Notes under the pieces: generated by a model | Databases searched by the model: none | The model's input: only the letters and a program-made list of their open reading frames with translations | What the model was told of the DNA's origin: nothing | From: Bacteroidales bacterium | GTDB taxonomy: Bacteria; Bacteroidota; Bacteroidia; Bacteroidales; JAOZQN01 | Assembly: GCA_029938985.1 (NCBI GenBank) | Contig: JAOZTW010000390.1 | Coordinates: forward strand, 1-5,451 | Reading direction: 5' to 3' | DNA: 5,451 nt | Program-made: the position numbers and the translations under genes | Shown here: positions 1 through 5,451 of the stretch, piece after piece | How the letters are laid out: each line of letters starts with the position of its first letter | Position numbering within the stretch: the first letter of the stretch is position 1

Positions 1-80
1 TAAAATCCTCATTTACAATAAGTAAACTGCGGTATTTAAAAAATAAAAATGCTTTATACTTTACACTTATGAAAAATGCC
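1..80. repeat. Partial family-B palindromic repeat (right half), cut by the window edge
   Basis: This stretch aligns with the centre and right half of the complete family-B element at 2847-2971. The central TTTAC-spacer-GTAAA palindrome is at 12-26 here and 2902-2915 there. It is preceded by a shared TAAAATnCTCATTTAC at 1-16 and 2891-2906. The right terminus CACTTATGAAAAATGCC (64-80) matches CACTCGTGAAAAACGCC (2955-2971) at 14 of 17 positions, and the distance from centre to end is within two bases of the other copy. The left half would lie before base 1. No protein is encoded. The copy is much more diverged than the two family-A copies are from each other, which suggests an older insertion. 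Confidence 0.6.
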
Positions 81-310
81 AAAGTTTTTAACAATAAAAA
101 GAAATTTAAGGTGTAAACCAAATCCTAATTCCTAATTCAAAACATTACTTTTCATACAATAACATTGCCATAACTTTTCCATTATTAATCAAAAAAGATA
201 AACTTAACAGTAATTTTTGGCTATTATGTTTAAAATTAGAATAATAATAATATGAAAAAAGTCATAAAATATTTACATTTATTGCTAAAATATTTATAAT
301 AATTAACAAA
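81..310. other. Non-coding AT-rich spacer downstream of recQ
   Basis: No supportable gene lies here. Visible items are a tandem CCTAATT CCTAATT at 124-137, a short AAT trinucleotide run near 240-251, and weak AT-only dyads (AAATATTT-type) between about 266 and 296. None is a convincing intrinsic terminator for recQ, whose transcript would run leftwards into this spacer: there is no GC-rich stem followed by a U-tract. Bases 81-88 (AAAGTTTT), directly after the partial family-B repeat, are the predicted right copy of its target duplication. Confidence 0.6.
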
Positions 311-2446
311 TCAAATTAAAGATTTTTTATTTAGATACGTTAATGCAAGTCGTATCTTTCCGTAATCTACCTGTTCGTTAAGTTTTTCGTATATTGGTTT
401 TAACTTATCTTTGTCTTCCATAACTTTCACAGTATCATATATTTTTCTCATTTCTGCTTTTGGCACAAGTTTAAATATATCAATATCGTTTCCATTATTA
501 AAAGCCGTAGCAAGATGCGAAAAAATTGTTACCGATTTCAAGTCTCTTTTATTTGCTATCTCCTCAATAGAAAGTCCTTCTTTATAGTATTCGTAACTAA
601 CAATATATGTTGCACCACGTATTTTTACTCCCTCCAAGTCTTTCTCTTTCACAAAATCAATTATTTCTGTAACAAAGGAGTTTCCATAAGACGATATTTT
701 GTGTTCACTTATTCCCGAAATTTGTTTTAACCCAGATAAAGATACTGGTTTGTTTTTGCTCAACTCTGTGAGCGTAGCATCGGTAAAAATAATATATGGA
801 GGAACACCTTCGTGGTTTGCAATACGTTTTCTTAGCTTTCTTAATTTTTCAAATAGCTCATTAGTTGCTTGTTGGGGTTTGCTTATTGGTTTTGCTTTTT
901 CAATACGTTGTTCTTTTTTATTTCTTAATTCGTCCGATTTTACTAATTTAACCTTTCCTTTATTAAAAAGCACTTTATTACTTGCCTCAGTCAGTTTTAC
1001 AACATGGTTTTGGTCGTAAGCAATTTCTATATATCCTTGATTTAATAGCTGTAACAAAATTTGTTGCCAGTCATAATATCCTATTTCTCGTCCGCTACCA
1101 TAAGTTTTTATCTTATTATAACCTTTTTCTATAATTTCTTGCCGACCTGAGCCTCGCAAAACATCAATAAGCATTCCCATCCCCACATTTTCGTTTAATC
1201 TATGCACAGCCGAGAGTGCTTTTTGCGAAATAATTGTTCCATCAAAATGTTTGGGAGGGTTTTTACAAACATCGCAATTACCGCAATCATCTGCAAGATG
1301 TTCACCAAAATAACTGAGTAGAATTTTTCGTCGGCAAGTTTGAGCCTCCGAAAATTCTTGCATTCTTTTTAATTTTGCTATTTCTACATCTTTATTTGTA
1401 TGGGCTTGATTTTTTTCAATAAAATCACGATAAATCATTACATCTGCATAGCTGTAAAACATTAATGTGTCGCTATTTAAACCATCTCGCCCCGAACGTC
1501 CTATTTCTTGATAATAGTTTTCAATATTTTTTGGCATATTGTAATGAACAACCCAACGAACATTAGATTTATCTATTCCCATTCCAAAAGCAATGGTTGC
1601 ACAAACAATTGATAGATTGTCGCTTATAAAATCTTCTTGAACCTGCGTCCTATCTTTCCTTGGCATTTTGGCATGATAAAAATTTGCATTCATGCCATGG
1701 TCTTGCAATTTTTTTGCTACCATCTCGGTTGATTTTCGACTCAAACAATATACTATACCCGACTGATTTTTTCTGTTTCTCACAAAAGAAACAATTTTTT
1801 GCATTCGTCCAATACCGGGTAAAACATTTAAACTTAAATTTTTACGATTAAACGAATCTACAAATTTAACTGGTTCGTCAAGTTTTAATTGTTTTATTAT
1901 ATCCCTTGAAGTTATTTTGTCGGCAGTTGCCGTTAATGCAATTATTGGGATTTGCGGATAATAATGTTTTAAAAATTTTAGCTTTTTATATTCAGGTCTA
2001 AAATCATGCCCCCATTGCGATATACAATGTGCCTCATCAATTGCAAAAAGGTTTACTTTAAGCTCTTGCAGTATATAATAAAAATTTTCGGTAAGAAGCC
2101 GTTCAGGAGAAATATACAATAATTTTATTTTCCCATCGGTCAAATCTATTTCTAATTGTTGTTGTTCTTTGCCTGTTTGCGAACTGTTTAAGTATGCCGC
2201 AGCTATTCCTGACGACTGCAAACCATCTACTTGGTCTTTCATTAAAGCAATCAATGGAGAAACAACAATTGTTAAGCCAGCTTGTAGTAAAGCAGGAATT
2301 TGAAACGTAATTGACTTGCCTCCACCTGTTGGCATTAGTACAAGACAGTCTTTTTTTCGCAAAACGGTTTTAATAATCTCCTCTTGCATTGGACGAAAAC
2401 TATTGTATCCAAAGTATTTTTTTAGGATTTTTTTTGCTTCTTGCAT
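311..2446 (-). CDS. recQ: ATP-dependent DNA helicase RecQ with C-terminal HTH extension
   Basis: Complete 711-residue RecQ, a cytoplasmic 3'-5' superfamily 2 DNA helicase that unwinds recombination and replication intermediates. Motif order is canonical: motif 0 FGYNSFRPMQEE (12-23), Walker A GGGKS (41-45, Lys44), DEAH box (137-140), aromatic-rich loop SQWGHDF (143-149), LTATA (171-175), GIVYCLSR (230-237), ATIAFGMGIDK (283-293) and QEIGRSGRDG (313-322, arginine finger region). Zinc ligands are Cys371, Cys388, Cys391 and Cys394, with the same 17/3/3 spacing as in E. coli RecQ as I recall it. An RQC winged helix follows (about 400-500), then an HRDC domain (about 526-600) with the conserved LRKLRK and VPPYIIF stretches. 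Residues about 605-700 are an extra helical domain (GLSIEEIANKRDLKSVTI) of the HTH_40 type common in Bacteroidota RecQ; the E. coli protein stops after HRDC. The ATG is chosen because it sits 11 residues before motif 0, as expected. There is no Shine-Dalgarno sequence. Stop is TGA. The gene appears to be transcribed alone. Confidence 0.97.
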   Translation of the reverse strand: MQEAKKILKKYFGYNSFRPMQEEIIKTVLRKKDCLVLMPTGGGKSITFQIPALLQAGLTIVVSPLIALMKDQVDGLQSSGIAAAYLNSSQTGKEQQQLEIDLTDGKIKLLYISPERLLTENFYYILQELKVNLFAIDEAHCISQWGHDFRPEYKKLKFLKHYYPQIPIIALTATADKITSRDIIKQLKLDEPVKFVDSFNRKNLSLNVLPGIGRMQKIVSFVRNRKNQSGIVYCLSRKSTEMVAKKLQDHGMNANFYHAKMPRKDRTQVQEDFISDNLSIVCATIAFGMGIDKSNVRWVVHYNMPKNIENYYQEIGRSGRDGLNSDTLMFYSYADVMIYRDFIEKNQAHTNKDVEIAKLKRMQEFSEAQTCRRKILLSYFGEHLADDCGNCDVCKNPPKHFDGTIISQKALSAVHRLNENVGMGMLIDVLRGSGRQEIIEKGYNKIKTYGSGREIGYYDWQQILLQLLNQGYIEIAYDQNHVVKLTEASNKVLFNKGKVKLVKSDELRNKKEQRIEKAKPISKPQQATNELFEKLRKLRKRIANHEGVPPYIIFTDATLTELSKNKPVSLSGLKQISGISEHKISSYGNSFVTEIIDFVKEKDLEGVKIRGATYIVSYEYYKEGLSIEEIANKRDLKSVTIFSHLATAFNNGNDIDIFKLVPKAEMRKIYDTVKVMEDKDKLKPIYEKLNEQVDYGKIRLALTYLNKKSLI

Positions 2447-2462
2447 AATCTAAATTTTTTGA

Positions 2463-2492
2463 CAAAGATTAATTTTTTTTCTTAAATTACAA
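2463..2492 (-). promoter_or_regulatory. Candidate Bacteroidota-type promoter of recQ
   Basis: On the minus strand, TTG (2492-2490) is followed after 19 bases by AATCTTTG (2470-2463). This agrees with the Bacteroidota housekeeping consensus TTG-N17-23-TAnnTTTG except for the first base of the -7 box. The box ends 16 bases before the recQ ATG, so the transcript would have a very short leader of about 10 bases. The leader is A/T-rich without a Shine-Dalgarno motif, as is usual in this phylum. Position and spacing fit well, but AT-rich sequence gives chance matches easily. Confidence 0.5.
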
Positions 2493-2574
2493 AATTTTTT
2501 TATTTTTATTTTCAAAAAAAAACTTATAATAAACATATATTCAATTAGATAATACAAAATGCTAATTGTGTGTA

Positions 2575-2700
2575 ACATAAAACACATTTTATATAACAAA
2601 CAACATGAAATATTTATAACACTCGTATAATCAAACGTTTAGAGAAAATGATATTGTAATGCAATATTCGCAATTGTAGTTAATAATCTGCGTGTTATGT
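2575..2700. repeat. Imperfect 126-bp palindromic element (family C)
   Basis: The ends are inverted (ACATAAAACACA at the left, TGCGTGTTATGT at the right). Reading inwards from both ends gives alignable arms: TAACAAACAACATG near 2594 against TAACTACAATTG on the opposite strand near 2678, then AATATT on both sides. The centre is the perfect palindrome AAACGTTT (2633-2640), within a base or so of the geometric midpoint. A small perfect hairpin, ATATTG-taatg-CAATAT (2651-2667), lies in the right arm. The arms need several gaps to align, so this is an old or degenerate inverted-repeat element. No second copy and no target duplication are visible in the window. Confidence 0.4.
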
Positions 2701-2838
2701 TTATTTAAGTATTTTTTATTACAATTAGGTGATAACATTTATAACTTTTTTTTTATTAATTTTGAAATATATAAAAATGCAAAAATATAACTTTTGCTGT
2801 AAGTAGGTAATTATATATAAACGACACTTTTTTATAGG

Positions 2839-2979
2839 CTATTTTTGGCATTTTTTACGAGTATCAATTTCTTCGTTACTTTTGAAATATTAAAATGCTC
2901 ATTTACAAAGGTAAACTTTAATTCTAATATTTCAAAAAAGTTCCTTGAACTTGACACTCGTGAAAAACGCCCTATTTTT
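2839..2979. repeat. 8-bp target-site duplication CTATTTTT around the nested element
   Basis: CTATTTTT occurs at 2839-2846 and again at 2972-2979, directly flanking the 125-bp family-B element. Both are followed by G, so the duplication could be counted as 9 bp; the 8-bp reading lets the element begin GGC and end GCC symmetrically. The uninterrupted family-A copy has the single equivalent site CTTTTTTT at 5160-5167, as expected for an empty target. Confidence 0.8.
2847..2971. mobile_element. Family-B MITE-like element (125 bp) nested in the family-A element
   Basis: A near-symmetric palindrome that begins GGCATTTTTTACGAGTATCA (2847-2866). Its right end, read on the opposite strand, begins GGCGTTTTTCACGAGTGTCA (2971-2952). 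Both arms continue to a shared TTTTGAAATATTA and meet at TTTAC-aaag-GTAAA (2902-2915), exactly at the midpoint. It is flanked by an 8-bp direct duplication and is absent from the other family-A copy, so it behaves as an independent insertion. There is no coding capacity. Eight-base duplications are known for several insertion-sequence families (ISL3 and IS1595 among them); the responsible transposase cannot be assigned from this sequence. A diverged second copy is at 1-80. Confidence 0.8.
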
Positions 2980-3005
2980 GTATTAGGCAAGGAGTAAAAT
3001 ATTTG
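2978..3005 (+). promoter_or_regulatory. Weak promoter candidate for the S9 peptidase inside repeat A
   Basis: TTG (2978-2980) is followed after 17 bases by AATATTTG (2998-3005), which differs from TAnnTTTG in the first base. The same arrangement is present in copy 2 of the repeat (TTG at 5166-5168, AATATTTG at 5186-5193), so it is a property of the element, not of the gene. If used here it would give an untranslated leader of roughly 115 bases. No better Bacteroidota-type match was found nearer the start codon. Confidence 0.2.
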
Positions 3006-3125
3006 CATATTGCTTATTTGGTAATCTTTTACAACGAAGCATAATGTTAAAATTGACCTTAAAAAGTGATGTTTATTAATCATTAACTACTTATTTATTA
3101 TTAACATTTAAAAAAATAAAAATTT

Positions 3126-5060
3126 ATGAAAAAGTTAAGTATTATTTCAGTATCTTTGCTGATAGTTTTAAATTTATTAATTTTCAGTTGTAAACCTAAG
3201 TCTAATAAAGACAATAAAAACACATCTGATACAACCCAGCAAACAACAATGATTCCATTAGAAGATTTTTTTAAAAATCCAGAACAAACAGCATATCAAA
3301 TTTCTCCAAACGGAGAATATTATTCTTTTATGTCGCCCTACAAAGATAGGTTAAATGTTTTTGTACAAAAAATTGGAGAAGCAGATGCGAAAAGAATAAC
3401 AAGTTCTACTGTAAGAAATATTGGTGGTTACTTTTGGACAAACAACAGCAAAATATTATATTTGCAAGACACAGGAGGAGATGAAAACCAGAGACTTTAT
3501 GGTGTAAATATTGATGGTACAGATTCAATATGTTATACTAATTTTGAAGGAGTAAAAACACAGATTATTGACAACTTGGTTGAAATACCAAACGAAATTA
3601 TTATTGGTATAAACAAAAGAAATCCTCAAATTTTTGATGCTTACAGACTCTTTTTAGACTCAGGAGAAATGGAAATGATAGCAGAAAATCCAGGAAACAT
3701 ACAAGGCTGGATTACAGACCACGAAGGCAAACTTAGAGCTGCTACAACAATAGATGGCACCAACACAAGTATATTGTATAGAGAAACGGAAGAAGACGAA
3801 TGGCAAACTGTTATTGTTACCGATTTTAAAGAATCTTTTAATCCTCAATTTTTCACTTTTGACAACAAAAATTTTATTGGTGTTTCAAACATAGGACGTG
3901 ATAAAGCTGCGGTAGTTGAATTTAATGTTGAGACTAAAAAAGAGACTGTTTTGTTTGAAAACAAAGATAATGATATTTCTTATGCAAGTTATTCCAAAAA
4001 AAGAAAAGTAATAACTGCTGCAATATATACATCTTGGAAAAAAGAAAGACATTTTTTTGATGATAAATTAAAAAAAGACTTTGAAATTATTGAAAAACAA
4101 CTTGAAGGATACGAGATTGCAATTACGGGAAATACACGAAATGAGGACATATATATTGTTAGAACTTATAGCGATCGCTCACTTGGCACATATTATATAT
4201 ATGACACCGAAACTGAAAAACTTGATAAAATTGTTGATGTAAGTCCTTGGATTAACGAAAACGATATGGCAACCTGTTTCCCTGTGCAGTACAAAACACG
4301 TGATGGACTGAATATTCATGGATATTTAACTTTGCCAAAAGGTTTAAATTTAGAAACCGCCAAAAACCTACCTACTGTTATTAATCCACATGGTGGACCT
4401 TGGGCAAGAGACAGTTGGGGCTTTAATCCCGAAGTTCAATTTCTTGCAAATAGAGGTTATGCTGTTTTACAAATGAATTTTAGAGGCTCTGTGGGTTATG
4501 GAAGAGAGTTTTTGGAAAAATCGTTTAAGCAATGGGGACTTACTATGCAAGACGACATTACTGATGGTACAAATTGGTTGGTTGAAAAAGGAATTTCCGA
4601 CCCCAAAAATATAGCAATCTATGGTGGTAGCTATGGTGGCTATGCTACTCTTATGGGACTTGTTAAAGAACCAAAATTATATGCAGCAGGTGTTGATTAT
4701 GTGGGAGTTTCTAATATGTTTACTTTTATAAAAGCAGTTCCTGAATACTGGAAACCAATGCTTGATATGATGTATGAAATGATTGGAAATCCTGTTGCAG
4801 ATAGCGTATATTTTAAACAAGTTTCGCCTGTTTATCATGTAGATAAAATTGTAGCACCACTGTTTGTGGCACAAGGTAAAAACGACCCAAGAGTAAATAT
4901 TGAAGAATCAGACCAGATAGTAGATGCTATGAAAGCAAGAAATATAGATATAGAATATATGGTGAAAGACGACGAAGGTCATGGTTTTCATAATCAAGAA
5001 AATAAATTTGATTTTTATAGAGCTATGGAAAAGTTTCTTGCAAAACATCTTGATAATTAA
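3126..5060 (+). CDS. S9 family (prolyl oligopeptidase superfamily) serine peptidase, lipoprotein
   Basis: Complete 644-residue peptidase. The start gives a type II signal peptide: MKK, a hydrophobic stretch (4-20) and lipobox LIFSC with Cys22 as the lipidated residue, followed by a hydrophilic Asn/Lys/Thr/Gln linker to about 41. Residues about 45-370 are predicted to form the beta-propeller that gates access to the active site, and about 385-644 the alpha/beta-hydrolase (Peptidase_S9) domain. The oxyanion-region motif HGGPW is at 422-426. The triad is Ser502 in GGSYGG (500-505), Asp587 in GKNDPRV (584-590) and His619 in EGHGF (617-621). The GGSYGG context fits the acylaminoacyl-peptidase-like S9C group better than DPP IV (GWSYGG). 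Family members cleave short peptides, often releasing dipeptides or blocked residues; substrate cannot be fixed here. Location is inferred as the envelope, probably facing the periplasm, because no acidic surface-export signal follows Cys22. There is no Shine-Dalgarno sequence, only an A-rich leader. It appears monocistronic and lies between two family-A repeats. Confidence 0.94.
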   Translation: MKKLSIISVSLLIVLNLLIFSCKPKSNKDNKNTSDTTQQTTMIPLEDFFKNPEQTAYQISPNGEYYSFMSPYKDRLNVFVQKIGEADAKRITSSTVRNIGGYFWTNNSKILYLQDTGGDENQRLYGVNIDGTDSICYTNFEGVKTQIIDNLVEIPNEIIIGINKRNPQIFDAYRLFLDSGEMEMIAENPGNIQGWITDHEGKLRAATTIDGTNTSILYRETEEDEWQTVIVTDFKESFNPQFFTFDNKNFIGVSNIGRDKAAVVEFNVETKKETVLFENKDNDISYASYSKKRKVITAAIYTSWKKERHFFDDKLKKDFEIIEKQLEGYEIAITGNTRNEDIYIVRTYSDRSLGTYYIYDTETEKLDKIVDVSPWINENDMATCFPVQYKTRDGLNIHGYLTLPKGLNLETAKNLPTVINPHGGPWARDSWGFNPEVQFLANRGYAVLQMNFRGSVGYGREFLEKSFKQWGLTMQDDITDGTNWLVEKGISDPKNIAIYGGSYGGYATLMGLVKEPKLYAAGVDYVGVSNMFTFIKAVPEYWKPMLDMMYEMIGNPVADSVYFKQVSPVYHVDKIVAPLFVAQGKNDPRVNIEESDQIVDAMKARNIDIEYMVKDDEGHGFHNQENKFDFYRAMEKFLAKHLDN

Positions 5061-5121
5061 TTGTTCAGTACTTTGATAGTGCGATTATGTTTGAAAAAAG
5101 GATTAGGGAAAATGAAATAAT

Positions 5122-5280
5122 AAATAGGTAATCATAAATAAACGACACTTTTTAAGAGGCTTTTTTTGTTTTTGGCAAAGCATAAAATATTTGCATATTG
5201 CTTATATGCTAATTTTTTATAACGAAACATAATGCTAAAATTGATCTTAAAAAGTGTCGTTTATTTATGGTTAACTACTT
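5122..5280. mobile_element. Family-A MITE-like element, copy 2, uninterrupted (159 bp)
   Basis: The termini are inverted repeats matching at 33 of 36 positions, with a perfect 25-bp core (5133-5157 and 5245-5269) that includes AAACGACACTTTTTAAGA. The middle is partly self-complementary too, with a perfect hairpin GCATAT-tgctt-ATATGC (5193-5209) centred on base 5201, the exact midpoint of the element. A transcript could therefore fold along its whole length. No protein is encoded and no target duplication is evident. It starts 61 bp after the peptidase stop codon, in the same orientation as copy 1, and its stem might end or stabilise the peptidase mRNA (inference). Confidence 0.82.
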
Positions 5281-5451
5281 CAGTAAGGAATGATACAATT
5301 ATTCAATGGTTCAATGTTACAATAATGTGATTGTAAACCAGCAGATTAAAGAAATACAAATGTGTATAAAACTTTTGTATGGGTACTTAGGTTGGTGTTA
5401 ATAGTTTGTTGAATCTTAGTAGTAAGAAATTAAATACAGTTGAAATTCAGT
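5281..5451. other. Non-coding tail with a short degenerate 8-bp tandem repeat
   Basis: Four consecutive octamers at 5293-5324 (ATACAATT, ATTCAATG, GTTCAATG, TTACAATA) share the pattern nTnCAATn, a short decayed tandem repeat. The rest, to the window end, shows no supportable gene, RNA or convincing promoter. Confidence 0.5.

Larger units (their letters stand above)
2801..3092. mobile_element. Family-A MITE-like element, copy 1, interrupted by a family-B element
   Basis: A non-coding inverted-repeat element. Its left end AAGTAGGTAATTATATATAA (2801-2820) and the reverse complement of its right end AAGTAGTTAATGATTAATAA (3073-3092) continue into ATAAAC..CACTTTTT; 26 of the first 32 positions match between the two termini. 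The element is collinear with copy 2 (5122-5280) without gaps once 133 bp (2839-2971) is removed; by hand count 136 of 159 positions agree. Outer boundaries are set by where both copies and both termini stop agreeing and may be off by a few bases. No transposase is encoded, so any movement would depend on an enzyme elsewhere. The right end lies 33 bp before the S9 peptidase start codon. Confidence 0.8.
2447..3125. other. Divergent intergenic region packed with palindromic elements
   Basis: This 679-bp space separates the divergent recQ and S9 peptidase starts and holds no credible gene. From left to right it contains a recQ promoter candidate (2463-2492), an imperfect palindrome with central AAACGTTT (about 2575-2700), a featureless AT-rich stretch (about 2701-2800), the interrupted family-A repeat with its nested family-B element (2801-3092), and a 33-bp A-rich leader before the peptidase ATG. 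A minus-strand open frame across 2832-3083 is an artefact of the repeats. Confidence 0.75.

Noticed and set aside
252..299. Small plus-strand frame starting MKKVIKYL, 15 codons
   Set aside because: Too short, ends at once in TAA, no ribosome binding site; such frames are expected by chance in AT-rich sequence.
515..1851. Plus-strand open frames across the recQ region
   Set aside because: They are antisense shadows of recQ, whose motifs are continuous on the minus strand.
2575..2700. Integron attC-like recombination site
   Set aside because: Size and palindromic shape would fit, but the ends do not match the RYYYAAC / GTTRRRY cores, there is only one such site, and no integrase or cassette is present.
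2832..3083. Minus-strand 83-codon open frame
   Set aside because: It lies wholly in the family-A element and reads through the nested family-B palindrome, so its frame is created by the insertion. No recognisable protein features.
4171..4178. GCGATCGC, the cyanobacterial HIP1 octamer
   Set aside because: A single occurrence inside the peptidase gene; phylum-level features point to Bacteroidota, so this is coincidence.
3660..4874. Minus-strand open frames inside the S9 peptidase gene
   Set aside because: Antisense shadows of an intact gene; no domain features.
311..5060. RecQ plus peptidase as a defence or other two-gene system
   Set aside because: The genes are divergent, separated by 679 bp of repeats, act in different compartments and are both ordinary full-length family members.
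2801..5280. Composite transposon carrying the peptidase gene
   Set aside because: No transposase in either repeat and no duplication seen outside the outer ends; kept only as a question in the findings.

Overview
The window is very AT-rich (roughly 30% G+C by eye). It looks like chromosomal sequence from a Bacteroidota (Bacteroidetes) bacterium. The grounds are a RecQ with a C-terminal helix-turn-helix extension, a large S9-family peptidase with a lipoprotein signal, start codons without Shine-Dalgarno sequences but behind A-rich leaders, and a promoter of the TTG-N19-TAnnTTTG type before recQ. Species cannot be read from the sequence.

Layout: 1-80 is the right half of a palindromic repeat (family B) cut by the window edge. 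81-310 is non-coding. 311-2446 (minus strand) is a complete recQ helicase gene. 2447-3125 is a 679-bp divergent intergenic region holding the recQ promoter, an imperfect palindrome (family C, about 2575-2700) and a repeat of family A (2801-3092) into which a second, unrelated palindromic element of family B (2847-2971) has inserted. 3126-5060 (plus strand) is a complete gene for an S9 (prolyl oligopeptidase superfamily) lipoprotein peptidase. 5122-5280 is a second, uninterrupted copy of family A. 5281-5451 holds only a short degenerate 8-bp tandem repeat.

The two genes are divergent and functionally unrelated: DNA unwinding in the cytoplasm, and peptide hydrolysis in the cell envelope. Both are full length with intact catalytic motifs, and nothing suggests that they form a system.

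The notable content is in the spacers. Short non-coding inverted-repeat elements (MITE-like) have accumulated there, and one insertion event can be reconstructed to the base. The uninterrupted A copy at 5122-5280 is the empty site for the interrupted copy at 2801-3092. Removing 133 bp (a 125-bp B element plus one copy of the 8-bp duplication CTATTTTT) makes the two A copies exactly collinear at 159 bp. The A copies lie in the same orientation on either side of the peptidase gene, and the upstream one ends only 33 bp before its start codon. I found no RNA gene, CRISPR array, transposase or new enzymatic system.
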